Part shown: piece by piece, positions 1 to 8,344 of the stretch
Numbering within the stretch: the stretch's first letter is position 1
Layout of the letters: every line of letters starts with the position of its first letter
Assembly: GCF_000003815.2 (NCBI RefSeq)
Contig: NC_049979.1
Coordinates: 19,239,118 to 19,261,939 of the forward strand
Direction: 5' to 3'
DNA: 22,822 bases
Source of the DNA: Branchiostoma floridae
Lineage: Eukaryota > Chordata > Leptocardii > Amphioxiformes > Branchiostomatidae
Notes under the pieces: generated by a model
Databases searched by the model: none
Seen by the model: the letters and a program-made list of their open reading frames with translations, nothing else
What the model was told of the DNA's origin: nothing
Made by a program: the position numbers and the translations under genes

Positions 1-1600
1 AAAGTGTCTTAACTCAGACTCGTAAATTGTAATGTTGTACCGTTGTCCACACGCGTACGTGTCAGTCTACATGTACAGGATTGTGAATTGTACCATTTCT
101 CACACTTCACTTTGTTCTGGCAGACTGCCAAGACGACTGTTGTGTTGGTACAGATCTGAAACAAACAGACACAACCTGTATCTGAGCCACTTCAAAACAA
201 CCTTCCCAAACACTCCGTAGGTAACAGGAACACTGCGTCACCACTTGAAGTGACCTCCACTTATATCAGGACACAAGGTGACTCACGTAAGGACTGGTTC
301 GGAAAGTTTAAAGCCACCCCCCCCTCCCATCTCTAAAGGAAAGGCTATGCAGTTTCAGTCCTGGCCTTTCATCTTTTCCTAATTGAATGGATCAAAACCT
401 GTGCAACATTGATGGATAGAGGATGATCTGGGCCACAGGTGTGTAGGAGAGAATCATACATCAGAGGTAATTTACCTGTAACTGTGTAAGCCTAGGAAAG
501 AATTGGAGCAGACATCATTTTGAAGAGTGAAACTCAATACCAATTTGTGTCAATCCCGTTCTTCTTTCAAGTCGAATCTCTACGAGTCTGAGTGTAAGAG
601 ATTCTGACTGCCTGTAATTTCATAGCAGACTTCTTATCAAAGGAGAAATACCTGATGATAAATTACATCAAACCATGGAGGTTACAAAAGGTCAACCTGA
701 CTGTTGAAAGACACAAGTGAAATATTGCTGACATGTTGGCATACCAAGAAGCCAGATTTTCTAGTTACAAGAAATGGAGTAAAAAACTAATCTAGTAGTT
801 AGTGAACATAAATTCAAGAAGCTTAATCCCTTTGCTAAAGAGCCTTGGACTAACAGGAAAGCCCCCCCCCCCCACACACTGATGTTATACTTCTGTAATA
901 GTAATATCACATGATGAGTGGTTGCTGTGTCAAGGAAATATTGACGTACAACATGTCACAAAGTCCCATAGGAAATTTAATTCCTGTCATTAATACACAA
1001 AATCAAGAAACAAATATGTTACAAGTTTGTGAACAAATAATATGTGTTGTAACAATTAGAACAGAAGTCTGAGGTGTCAAGAATGTTCAACTTGAAAGAA
1101 GAAGTCAACAACCCGAATTCCAAATGGACTTGGAAAACAACCACCCCAAAACATTTAACTTTTACATTACTTAAGTTCCATTTCAAGTCTTAAATGTTGC
1201 TGGGCTTTTTTTCTCTTTCACCTGGGGAAAACTTGCACCTGTTTCTGAAATCTTTCACAACAACAAAGAAATTTCCTCTGGGATTCTAAGTAAGTAGACA
1301 AATTCACAGACAGCAAGTTTGGCCGCCTTGAACAATTTGCGGGTTAACCTAGAAACAAGTCCTTGGATGGCTTACGGTCCATTAAAGTTAGAATATTTTG
1401 GTTAAACAGAAAAGTAACCGTGTCAAGGACAAATTGCGAAAGCTCAAGCATCTGATCGTGAAAACAAATTAAGTTTCAACAGTTGGTTATGCAATAGCCT
1501 GGAGGAACACACGCTTACACACACAAGCACTTGAGCGACAGTCTCCCCTTCTGGGCTATAAAGCCACACTGTTCGGCACTTAACACGAGCTAGGGGCGCC
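1..1600. other. No gene recognised; possible intron of the minus-strand gene starting at 1832
   Basis: I found no open frame with coding character or convincing exon borders here. The DNA is AT-leaning, with a run of 12 C at 862-873. If the first-exon call at 1778-1832 is right, this stretch is the first intron of that gene and may hide short exons I cannot recognise. A TATAAAG sequence sits at 1557-1563 on the plus strand, but no convincing plus-strand coding start follows it. Confidence 0.4.
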
Positions 1601-1777
1601 AAGGGCTGTTAAGGCAGCGGCTAGAATAAATTATAGAAAGTATCTGTGTACGTCTGGGTGGTTGCTGAGACTTCGCCTGGGCTCAATTTGCAAGCGGCGC
1701 TGTGCTGACTGTCGCCTGAAAAACATCGCGCTTTGCAATGCAACGCGCCATGCAAACGAGTTGGAAATGCGTCTCAC

Positions 1778-1832
1778 CGTGCTTGAGCTCGAGTCTGACG
1801 AACCCACTGTCGGAGAGAGCTGCCTGAGCCAT
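1778..1832 (-). CDS. Candidate first coding exon of an unidentified minus-strand gene (partial)
   Basis: On the minus strand an ATG at 1832-1830 lies in a good start context (GACAGCATGG). It encodes MAQAALSDSGFVRLELKH plus one base of the next codon, then meets a good splice donor, G|GTGAGA, with GT at 1777-1776. The surrounding 1.6-2.05 kb is visibly richer in CpG than its neighbours. Two GGAAGT-type ETS motifs lie upstream on the same strand, as in many housekeeping promoters. The rest of the gene would run toward position 1 and out of the window. I do not recognise the family from 18 residues. A chance start-donor combination is the main alternative, and the plus strand is also open across this interval. 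Confidence 0.35.
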
Positions 1833-1899
1833 GCTGTCGCGACGAGACGCGATGAAAACACGGGAGTAGAAAACCCTGCACAACACACCAGCTTCTCCC

Positions 1900-2060
1900 G
1901 CTCAGTCTCCTCCAGTCGTCTCAACCTTCCCACTTCCGGGTTGGATCCACCCACAATGCCAAGTACTTCCGCTTTTTCTAAGCAAGAAGTAGTTGCGAAG
2001 GCGCTATGCCAATAATCTTTGAGCGGAGGACAAAACCGTAAGTGTGTGAAATATGGGAAT
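1900..2060 (-). promoter_or_regulatory. Candidate promoter of the minus-strand start at 1832, with two ETS-type sites
   Basis: Read on the minus strand, CCGGAAGT lies at 1939-1932 and GCGGAAGTA at 1972-1964, about 100-140 bases upstream of the candidate ATG. CCGGAAGT is the classical ETS/GABP core found in TATA-less housekeeping promoters. The sites are seen directly. The promoter role is inference and depends on the exon call. Confidence 0.3.
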
Positions 2061-2748
2061 GGATTTTGTACACGCCTATGCAGTTCATTTCTCTTCTCTC
2101 TACACAAATTACATTCTCTATTCTATAACATTTGCACAGTCGTTGATCCAGAGGGATGCGGGTATGGGTTTCGATTTTAATATGTAGCAAAGCACAAGCG
2201 CTTAATTACTCTTAAGGGACCTCCTAGGTATCAAGTCAAGAGGGGCTAAAACTGTTGGGTTCCCCAGGATGGGAAGATGATATTTCTGATCAGATAGTTA
2301 TGGCTTTTATAACACTACACTACACATCTGTAATTCCCGGTATTTTTTTATTTAATTACCCTAGACAGACCCCTGACGTTACGTAACAGAAAGACAAAAG
2401 TTTGAAACTATACATTTTCTCTGACTAGGGAAACAATATTCCTGATCGGATTTTTTTTCTTTTCTATCACCCCTGTAATTCTGTAGATAACAGATGACTT
2501 AATTGATGACTGTAAAAAGACTTCAGGCTTTCATCTAACTGTGAAATTTTTAATCACACTGATGCGCCCTGGGAGGAGCTAATATTAGTACATTGTGTAT
2601 CCCGCTCTGCTGTCTTCCGTCAAGCTGTCTAAATCATGCTTCACTCGTCAATCAGTATCACGACTGGAAAACGTTTGATATCCCGTACTATAACGTTACA
2701 AACATCCATGTACTTATTACCTTCGCCAAAAAGATTAACGTTACATAT

Positions 2749-2760
2749 TTCCGGCCGGAA
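2749..2760. promoter_or_regulatory. Perfect palindrome TTCCGGCCGGAA (double ETS core)
   Basis: The 12 bases are their own reverse complement and carry a GGAA core on each strand, head to head. Arrangements of this kind are typical ETS-factor binding sites. Position just before a strong-context ATG suggests a promoter element, but this is inference. Confidence 0.3.
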
Positions 2761-2768
2761 GTTGTGCC

Positions 2769-2791
2769 ATGGTGGAGTGGCTGTGGTCTGG
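2769..2791 (+). CDS. Weak candidate 5' coding exon, plus strand (partial)
   Basis: An ATG at 2769 in strong context (GTGCCATGG) encodes MVEWLWS plus two bases, followed by a donor-like GG|GTGCGT with GT at 2792-2793. It starts nine bases after a 12-bp palindromic ETS-type site. No downstream exon in the matching phase was found: joining it to the exon region near 5065 meets an early stop. Treat it as a lead only; unspliced, the frame ends after 18 codons. Confidence 0.15.
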
Positions 2792-2970
2792 GTGCGTAAC
2801 AAGCTTATATATGCCAACAGCATAACTCGATAAGTCGACAAGCTGTTGATAGCTCTTTTATAACAAGTTGTAGGTGAGCTCGTAGCAGCTGTGTAAACGA
2901 AGGTTACGTCCGAAAATGTTTACTTGGCGTTTTCCCTCGGTGCTGTGGTGAAGTGTGTATATTAAGATAT

Positions 2971-3003
2971 GTTTGTTTGTTCGTTTGTTTGTTTGCTTGC
3001 TTG
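2971..3003. repeat. (GTTT)n microsatellite, imperfect
   Basis: GTTT units with single substitutions to TTCG and GCTT run for about 33 bases. Confidence 0.85.
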
Positions 3004-3835
3004 TGGACAACTCATGAAGCTGTGGATGGTTCTGCATGATACTAGTACTTGGTGGACGGTAGGGGTCGTGAAAGGGGAGGTCAAGTTCGATGGTGGACCT
3101 CTTAGTGGGTTACCAAGGGTACTACAGCGGAACTTATGAGGTCAAATTTCCTGAAAGTACTCCTGTCATGGTTTTTGAGTGATAGATAGCTTTTGGCGCT
3201 GTGAAGACGTTGTGTAAGTTTGGCTTGCCGAGAACTGCAGTGGGTGTGTTTGTTCTGGCCTATGGAGGGGATATCGTTATGATTTTAATATATAACGTTA
3301 GATAGCTAACTTTGATCATACAAATCAGGGACTGACTTGCATAATCATTTAGGATAGCCAACAGTCAGAGACTGAGCCAATTTTTGACGTATATTTCATT
3401 ATAGCTATAAGTCAAGTGTTAAAAGTGTTAAAAGCTAAAAGTTAGGTATGAAAGAAAAGGAATGGAACGTGACGTGGTCCTACTCGACTTGTACAAGTGT
3501 AACTCTGCCCTCCTGTGCCCTGATATTACTCATCAGATAGACCGAAATGGGTAAATAGGTTGTGTAATTGTGTGCATAAGTGACACTAGAATGGTAGCAG
3601 AAGTGAAACTTGCTGGATAGCTGTAAGAGTGGCACCAATATGGAAGCCATGAGTGTAGTTGACAAATTGATAAGTGATGCCAGTCTACCACTCTAGGGTC
3701 ACGTTTACTACATTAGTGCACTTCTTGAGTACAAGAATAAGTGACTTGTTCGCTGTGGTGCCATATTTTGCCACTTCAGCTGTTGCTACAACGTTTATTA
3801 CCTCCATAAGATAATGGAAATAAAGTTTTTGGTGT

Positions 3836-3878
3836 GACTGTCTGTCTGTCTCTCTGTGTTTGTGTGTGTGTGTGTGTT
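3836..3878. repeat. (TCTG)n/(GT)n compound microsatellite
   Basis: TCTG units pass into TCTC and then an uninterrupted GT tract. It lies inside the probable dispersed repeat. Confidence 0.8.
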
Positions 3879-4100
3879 TGCCGGGTTTCCGGATATTTGT
3901 GGTCACCATAACGTGAGAACCTCTAGATGGATTGTAATGATATTTGGTATGTCGATAGGTGTTGCAAAGACGAAGGTCAGGGCCGATTTGGGGCCCCCTA
4001 GTGTGTGATCTTAATACTGCAGAACTTCGATTTTTTGTATCTTTTGACTTGGACATGCTATGGTCTTGATTTTTTGGTGGCAGATGGTTTGTGATGTAAG

Positions 4101-4156
4101 AAAGATGTGATGTACGTTTGAGCCCTAGAAAGATGCGATGTACGTTTGAGCCCTAG
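4101..4156. repeat. 28-bp tandem duplication (two copies)
   Basis: Two adjacent 28-base copies, 4101-4128 and 4129-4156, differ at a single position (T against C in 'aaagatgYgatg'). The near identity points to a recent duplication. Confidence 0.9.
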
Positions 4157-5046
4157 CGGCTTGCTCTGGAACTGCAGTGGCAATTTTGTCTAAATCTTCC
4201 TAGGAGCATAATGGATCATAGGAACAATGAATTTCCATGATATTTAGCATGCCGGTATCTTTTGCAGAGATGTACATAATGAAGTGTAAATTATGCAAAT
4301 TTGGACATAATTTCCATACTTACCCATCTTGTATTTTTCATCTCATTATCATTGCAGTCTGCCATAAAGGATGTCATACATAAAATTTACTTGTTGTGGT
4401 CTTAGACTAAATGACTTGGACTAGTAGCATTTCGTTAACGTTACTGCTATAATATCAAAACATGTAGCAACATGAAAGCAATGGGAATCGTTGGCATCAC
4501 GATCGCGCTTACGAAAGACCCTGGAAAGGAGCCACCTTCCTAGAAAATCCTGCGCCACGCCACCTAACATGCATTGGCATAATACCGCCACTAGAACTTA
4601 TACCGCCAGATTAAAAATAATGGAATTTAAAGAGATCTACACATGCAACAATAGTTATTTCTGATGGTATGTACACTCCAGACATCTAGGTGTCCAATAC
4701 ATCATTTACAAAGCATCGATAACGATGCATTCGAAGACAACAAGGTCAAAAGTTTTTGGTCCCATATGGGGACATGCCAGCGAGTCGTGGGAAGAACGCA
4801 TCGTCACGTTGTTCACCGGATCTGCAGATAATAATCGCAGTGTGAAATAATGTTTTGAAATTTTTGAAATGTTTTTACATAGAAGCACAGAACGTTTCTA
4901 TGGATTCTATTGTTCGAAATGTCCCTTTTCGAACGTCATAATGTCAAAGTGAAACGATGCAGCATAAAGAACAAAACAACAAAGGATTCATTGTTCGGGA
5001 ATGACGTTTATTTTCTTCATACTCGGCCGACCTTTGATACTACTGG

Positions 5047-5418
5047 ATGGATATAATGCTTGCAGCGAGAGGATCTATACTCTTGACTGGTGCAACGCTT
5101 GGGAACGCCCACTGGCGACTTTCATCTGTGTTGCAGACTAATGTGTCAGTGTGTCGTCCACCATTAAGCTCCTACTATTGCACCAGTACAGAAAATTCTC
5201 GGGGAAGTAAAGTTGGGAACGGTATCACATCTACTCTCGCTATATCACACAAGTCTAAAGCTCTCGTACCTTTCAAGATTTTCAATACCCACAAATACTG
5301 GCGCGCAGGCAAACGGTACGACCACGATGACAGCCAGAAAAAACGGAAAAGGATTGAAGATGCCAGGAGCCAGGCTATTGCAAAGGCCCAGCTGAAAGTT
5401 GTTGGAAGGAACACCAAG
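5047..5418 (+). CDS. First coding exon of an unidentified protein, probably imported into mitochondria
   Basis: The exon encodes 124 residues. An in-frame TGA at 5035-5037 shows that the protein starts in this exon. ATGs lie at 5047 and 5056, and the second has the better context (A at -3). From that second Met, the first 30 or so residues (MLAARGSILL..) carry Arg and many hydroxylated or aliphatic residues with no acidic ones, as in a mitochondrial targeting sequence. The middle is Ser/Thr-rich. The end is a strongly basic helix, roughly residues 95-124, containing YDHDDSQKKRKRIEDARSQA. The donor is AAG|GTAATC at 5419. The sequence suggests a mitochondrial matrix or ribosome-associated factor, but I do not recognise the family and give no symbol. 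Confidence 0.55.
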
Positions 5419-5964
5419 GTAATCCGTTATCCATTGTCTGTTTGTGTCTTATACACATCATGTAAGTTTAACTGTTTTATATGTCTTGTATGTACAAGCT
5501 GCCAAACATGTATCCTCTACAGTTGTCGTGCAATAAAGTTCTTCTTGTAACATAACAAGTACGTCGGATTGGTGATTTGGGTGGGGGGATAGGGGTGGCA
5601 TATTCAAATAGCCATTCGGGGTGTTCGTATTGTTTACATTTCCAATTGTTTTCAGCATAAGACAAAATGAACATATAACGAGGTAAGTCGTTACGAATTT
5701 CCATATTTGAATGCTTTTCTGTACATGGCTAACGCCTAGCAATGGCTTCCTAACTGCGAATATACCTATCTTTGGTGCTGATCTGCATCCAATTATAAAA
5801 TGCCGCATTCCGCTGTCTCGCCGTATCACAGGGAGGCAGAAGTGTCAAAAACGATGCAAAAAAATTCTGTTTACTTCTTGCATCGATGACCTGAGTGTTT
5901 CATTTAGACAAAGTCATCCCTTTCTAAGAAAAGTGTTTTTTACATAGATATTCTATCGTTTCAG
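5419..5964 (+). other. Intron between the two exons at 5047-5418 and 5965 onward
   Basis: The intron is 546 bases, bounded by AAG|GTAATC and a pyrimidine-rich TTCTATCGTTTCAG. I see no other coding content in it. Confidence 0.5.
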
Positions 5965-6384
5965 GCTAAAGTGAGGGCTCTTCTTCTGATGAGTATTGCC
6001 TGTACCGTGGACAAACAGAGAGACGCCTGGAGTCGCGACGAAGAGCGCATGCTCGGCGCTCTGTACGTGCTCCTCGTAGCAACAGAAGCGCTACTGGACA
6101 CCATCTCAAAACCATCCACGACAAAACAACTCCTCCAACTCCTCGTGAACAACAGACACTTAAGAGACTAGACAATGAACTCTACCATCTCAAGAAACTC
6201 AGGCACATCTTGAAGTCTTACATGCGCACGATGATCAGATGGGAGAGAAGAGGACAGTGTGAGAGAGAAAGAGAGAAGCTCCTACAGGAATTAACACTAA
6301 GGCTGGAGGGAGAGGCGGATGAAATGGAGGGAAGAAAGGTCAACAGATGGAAGAATTTTCTCGCCTTCGTTCGAAGCTTTCGAG
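5965..6384 (+). CDS. Second exon of the same gene, broken by the 100-N gap; frame ambiguous
   Basis: The acceptor TTTCAG at 5959-5964 is good and joins to the first exon in phase 0. Read that way, the product continues AKVRALLLMSIACTVDKQRD.. and ends at TAG 6169-6171, about 192 residues in all. A second frame, entered through an AG at 5974-5975, also joins in phase 0. It is open from 5976 to the gap, and from about 6150 it reads as a highly charged helix (LKRLDNELYHLKKLRHILKS, then RWERRGQCEREREKLLQELT). The first frame looks better early and the second looks better late. Possible explanations are a small assembly indel near 6100-6150, an unrecognised intron, or two acceptors. The gap is exactly 100 N, so its true length is unknown. 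Confidence 0.45.
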
Positions 6385-6484
6385 NNNNNNNNNNNNNNNN
6401 NNNNNNNNNNNNNNNNNNNNNNNNNNNNNNNNNNNNNNNNNNNNNNNNNNNNNNNNNNNNNNNNNNNNNNNNNNNNNNNNNNNN
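6385..6484. other. Assembly gap, 100 N
   Basis: A run of exactly 100 N, which usually means a gap of unknown size. It cuts the gene that begins at 5047. Confidence 0.98.
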
Positions 6485-7060
6485 TTTTGGAAATTAACCC
6501 CCGTCCCTGGGGGCGGAATGGAACCCCCCAATCTAGGGGGTTCTCGTTTCCTCCCCCGTTAAGGGCAAGCCTTGGGTTTCATACCCAGGGTTACGGAGGC
6601 GGCTTCTCTTTGAATCACTTTAAATCCCGTCCTTTTTTTGAGAAGGCCGGTGTTATGGGTCGTGTGTGTGTGTTCAGATTTTTTCTAAAAGTTTCCGTTA
6701 GCCATGGCCTCACGAATTAAAGTACGTTGTGGCTTACTTGGGTTACTTACGGCCCTCCTTCAGCAGGATTTCCGTCGCACCCATCCAACACCTCGTTCTC
6801 TAAAGCGTCCCGGGTCCCCACACTGCATAGTGCAGGGGTTGAAAATGGGGATCCCGTTGATGGCCATGCCTATAGGCAGCTGGGGGAGGCTGCCTGAATG
6901 GAGTTTACCAGGATGCGCCAAATGTAACTCTGGCCTCCAGTGCCCTGATATTATAACTAAATGGCTTGTAATTTGGTATAGATATGCATTGGATGTTTGG
7001 TTAAAGGGTCCGAGTAATATGTTTTGGCACAAGACACTTCAAAATTTTGCTTTTTAGGGG
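6485..7060. other. G/C-run-rich sequence after the gap, no gene recognised
   Basis: Immediately after the gap there are many runs of five to six C or G and several short hairpins, for example GAACCCCC at 6521-6528 pairing with GGGGGTTC at 6536-6543. A copy of a 31-base repeat lies at 6923-6953. A 117-codon open frame at 6704-7057 shows no recognisable protein character, and I do not call it. This part may be low-quality sequence or repeat. Confidence 0.4.
6923..6953 (+). repeat. Second copy of the 31-base dispersed segment found at 3498-3528
   Basis: It matches 3498-3528 at 29 of 31 positions in the same orientation. Similarity decays quickly on both sides, so this is either a fragment or the conserved core of an older repeat. 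Confidence 0.6.
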
Positions 7061-8180
7061 GGGCCGTGTCTCTTTCGGCGTCCTACGGTGACCTAGCCGT
7101 GACCCCGCACCTGCGACGGCGGCCGGCTTGCACCTGCTGATTGAATTATTTGGGCCAGCCAATCAACGAAGAGGAAACGTTTCCTCCTCTAGCTCTGTCT
7201 TTGTGAAATTGATTTAAACGACGGTCTGCCATTGGTCACCTAAGAAAACCCAAATTTATCCGAGAGATTGTGTTCCTACTGAAGGCTGAGGCAAATTAAT
7301 GTTCATTAGCATCGAACGCCTGCTAGCTAGCACCGGTAAATTTCTGGTTTGTCTTCTTTGTTCGGCTGTTTTCGGGCGGCTTCTGCGTAAGGTATTTTAC
7401 TCGCAGCTCGGGCTCATACAAAACAAAGTTTGGCATTTCCATGTACATTTTGGCACCTCACTATATGTTATTCGTTATGCAGAAATATATTCAACGGTGT
7501 GGTCACCAACGGTGTAATCGATCCTTCAGGAAATCAATCAGGGGCATTTGATGGATATGCTTGTTCCCTTTGTGGATTTTAAGTACACGTTTTGTGGTGC
7601 GTCGAGATTGCGAACCGGTAAAATGTTGACATTGGTAAATAAAAAACGTAGACTCGTATGATTATAATCTAGGTCGTCTACTACTCGTACATCAGACTTC
7701 GTGTCTTTAAGCTCCATTTACAAATCAAGAATTTAGCTCGGTCGACGTGTTGGCGAACTCTTATTGGGCATTTTTTACCTAATAACGACCGACGTCCTGG
7801 CGATTACACGGGCTACTACGGTAATTAGGCTTTGGACGATTTTTATCAGCTCGACCGACGTTCGGGGGTCATTGGAAGCTGCACTTAAATTCGGCGAGGC
7901 CTTGGCGACGATTTTTGAACTTTTTATGAGATTTTGGATTGGTCTATTGCAAAGGGTGCCCCGCCCACCCCACTCATACCCTACATACATATTTTCCAAA
8001 AAGAAGTTAACTTTTCATCGGGTTAGTCGATTCTTACTTCGTCCATGTCCAAGAGAGAGGGAGATATATAATCATTAGCGTTTGATAGACGTTGCCCAAG
8101 ACCCGGCCCGTCCAGTTTTTGAGGGGCAGATTTTCAACGAAAAATACAGCTGATACTTGGTCGAGCTCTGACCGATCTAC
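7061..8180. other. Non-coding stretch with CCAAT boxes and a perfect palindrome
   Basis: No convincing gene was found. Around 7060-7260 the DNA is GC-rich, with a CCAAT at about 7159 and an ATTGG at about 7231, flanking a 16-base palindrome at 7171-7186. That pattern would suit a promoter. The nearest downstream ATG frame, at 7299, encodes about 31 hydrophobic residues before a donor-like AAG|GTATTT. This is too thin to call a gene. Confidence 0.35.
7171..7186. repeat. 16-bp perfect palindrome GAGGAAACGTTTCCTC
   Basis: The 16 bases equal their own reverse complement, with a central AACGTT. It lies between two CCAAT-type motifs. A palindromic factor-binding site is possible; function is unknown. 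Confidence 0.6.
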
Positions 8181-8344
8181 NNNNNNNNNNNNNNNNNNNN
8201 NNNNNNNNNNNNNNNNNNNNNNNNNNNNNNNNNNNNNNNNNNNNNNNNNNNNNNNNNNNNNNNNNNNNNNNNNNNNNNNNNNNNNNNNNNNNNNNNNNNN
8301 NNNNNNNNNNNNNNNNNNNNNNNNNNNNNNNNNNNNNNNNNNNN
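8181..8344. other. Assembly gap, 164 N
   Basis: A run of N of non-round length, probably a scaffolded gap with an estimated size. Confidence 0.98.

Larger units (their letters stand above)
2200..3470. other. Intergenic stretch with one weak candidate first exon
   Basis: There is no sustained coding frame here. The contents I can name are the TTCCGGCCGGAA palindrome at 2749-2760, the ATG at 2769 and a GTTT microsatellite at 2971-3003. Confidence 0.4.
3480..4320. repeat. Probable dispersed repeat, composite
   Basis: This block has no coding character but contains segments that look like interspersed repeat DNA. A 31-base segment at 3498-3528 recurs at 6923-6953 with only two mismatches. The part from about 3800, with its TCTG/GT tract and the 'ggtcagggccgatttgggg' and 'ctgcagaacttcgat' segments, resembles a family I recall as abundant in amphioxus assemblies. 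That identification is from memory and was not searched. No terminal inverted repeats or target duplications were found, so class and ends are unknown. Confidence 0.45.

Noticed and set aside
645-710. C/D snoRNA-like pattern (TGATGAT ... CTGA)
   Set aside because: The base before the C box does not fit, and there is no terminal stem. Such short motifs occur by chance.
1662-2015. 117-codon plus-strand frame opposite the candidate exon at 1778-1832
   Set aside because: It has no ATG start in good context and no protein character. The minus-strand ATG with donor and ETS sites is the better reading.
5458-5829. 123-codon minus-strand frame inside the intron of the 5047 gene
   Set aside because: It has no domain or composition signal and lies opposite an intron bounded by good splice sites.
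6704-7057. 117-codon plus-strand frame after the first gap
   Set aside because: Its composition looks random, it contains a copy of a dispersed repeat, and it shows no splice sites or recognised motif.
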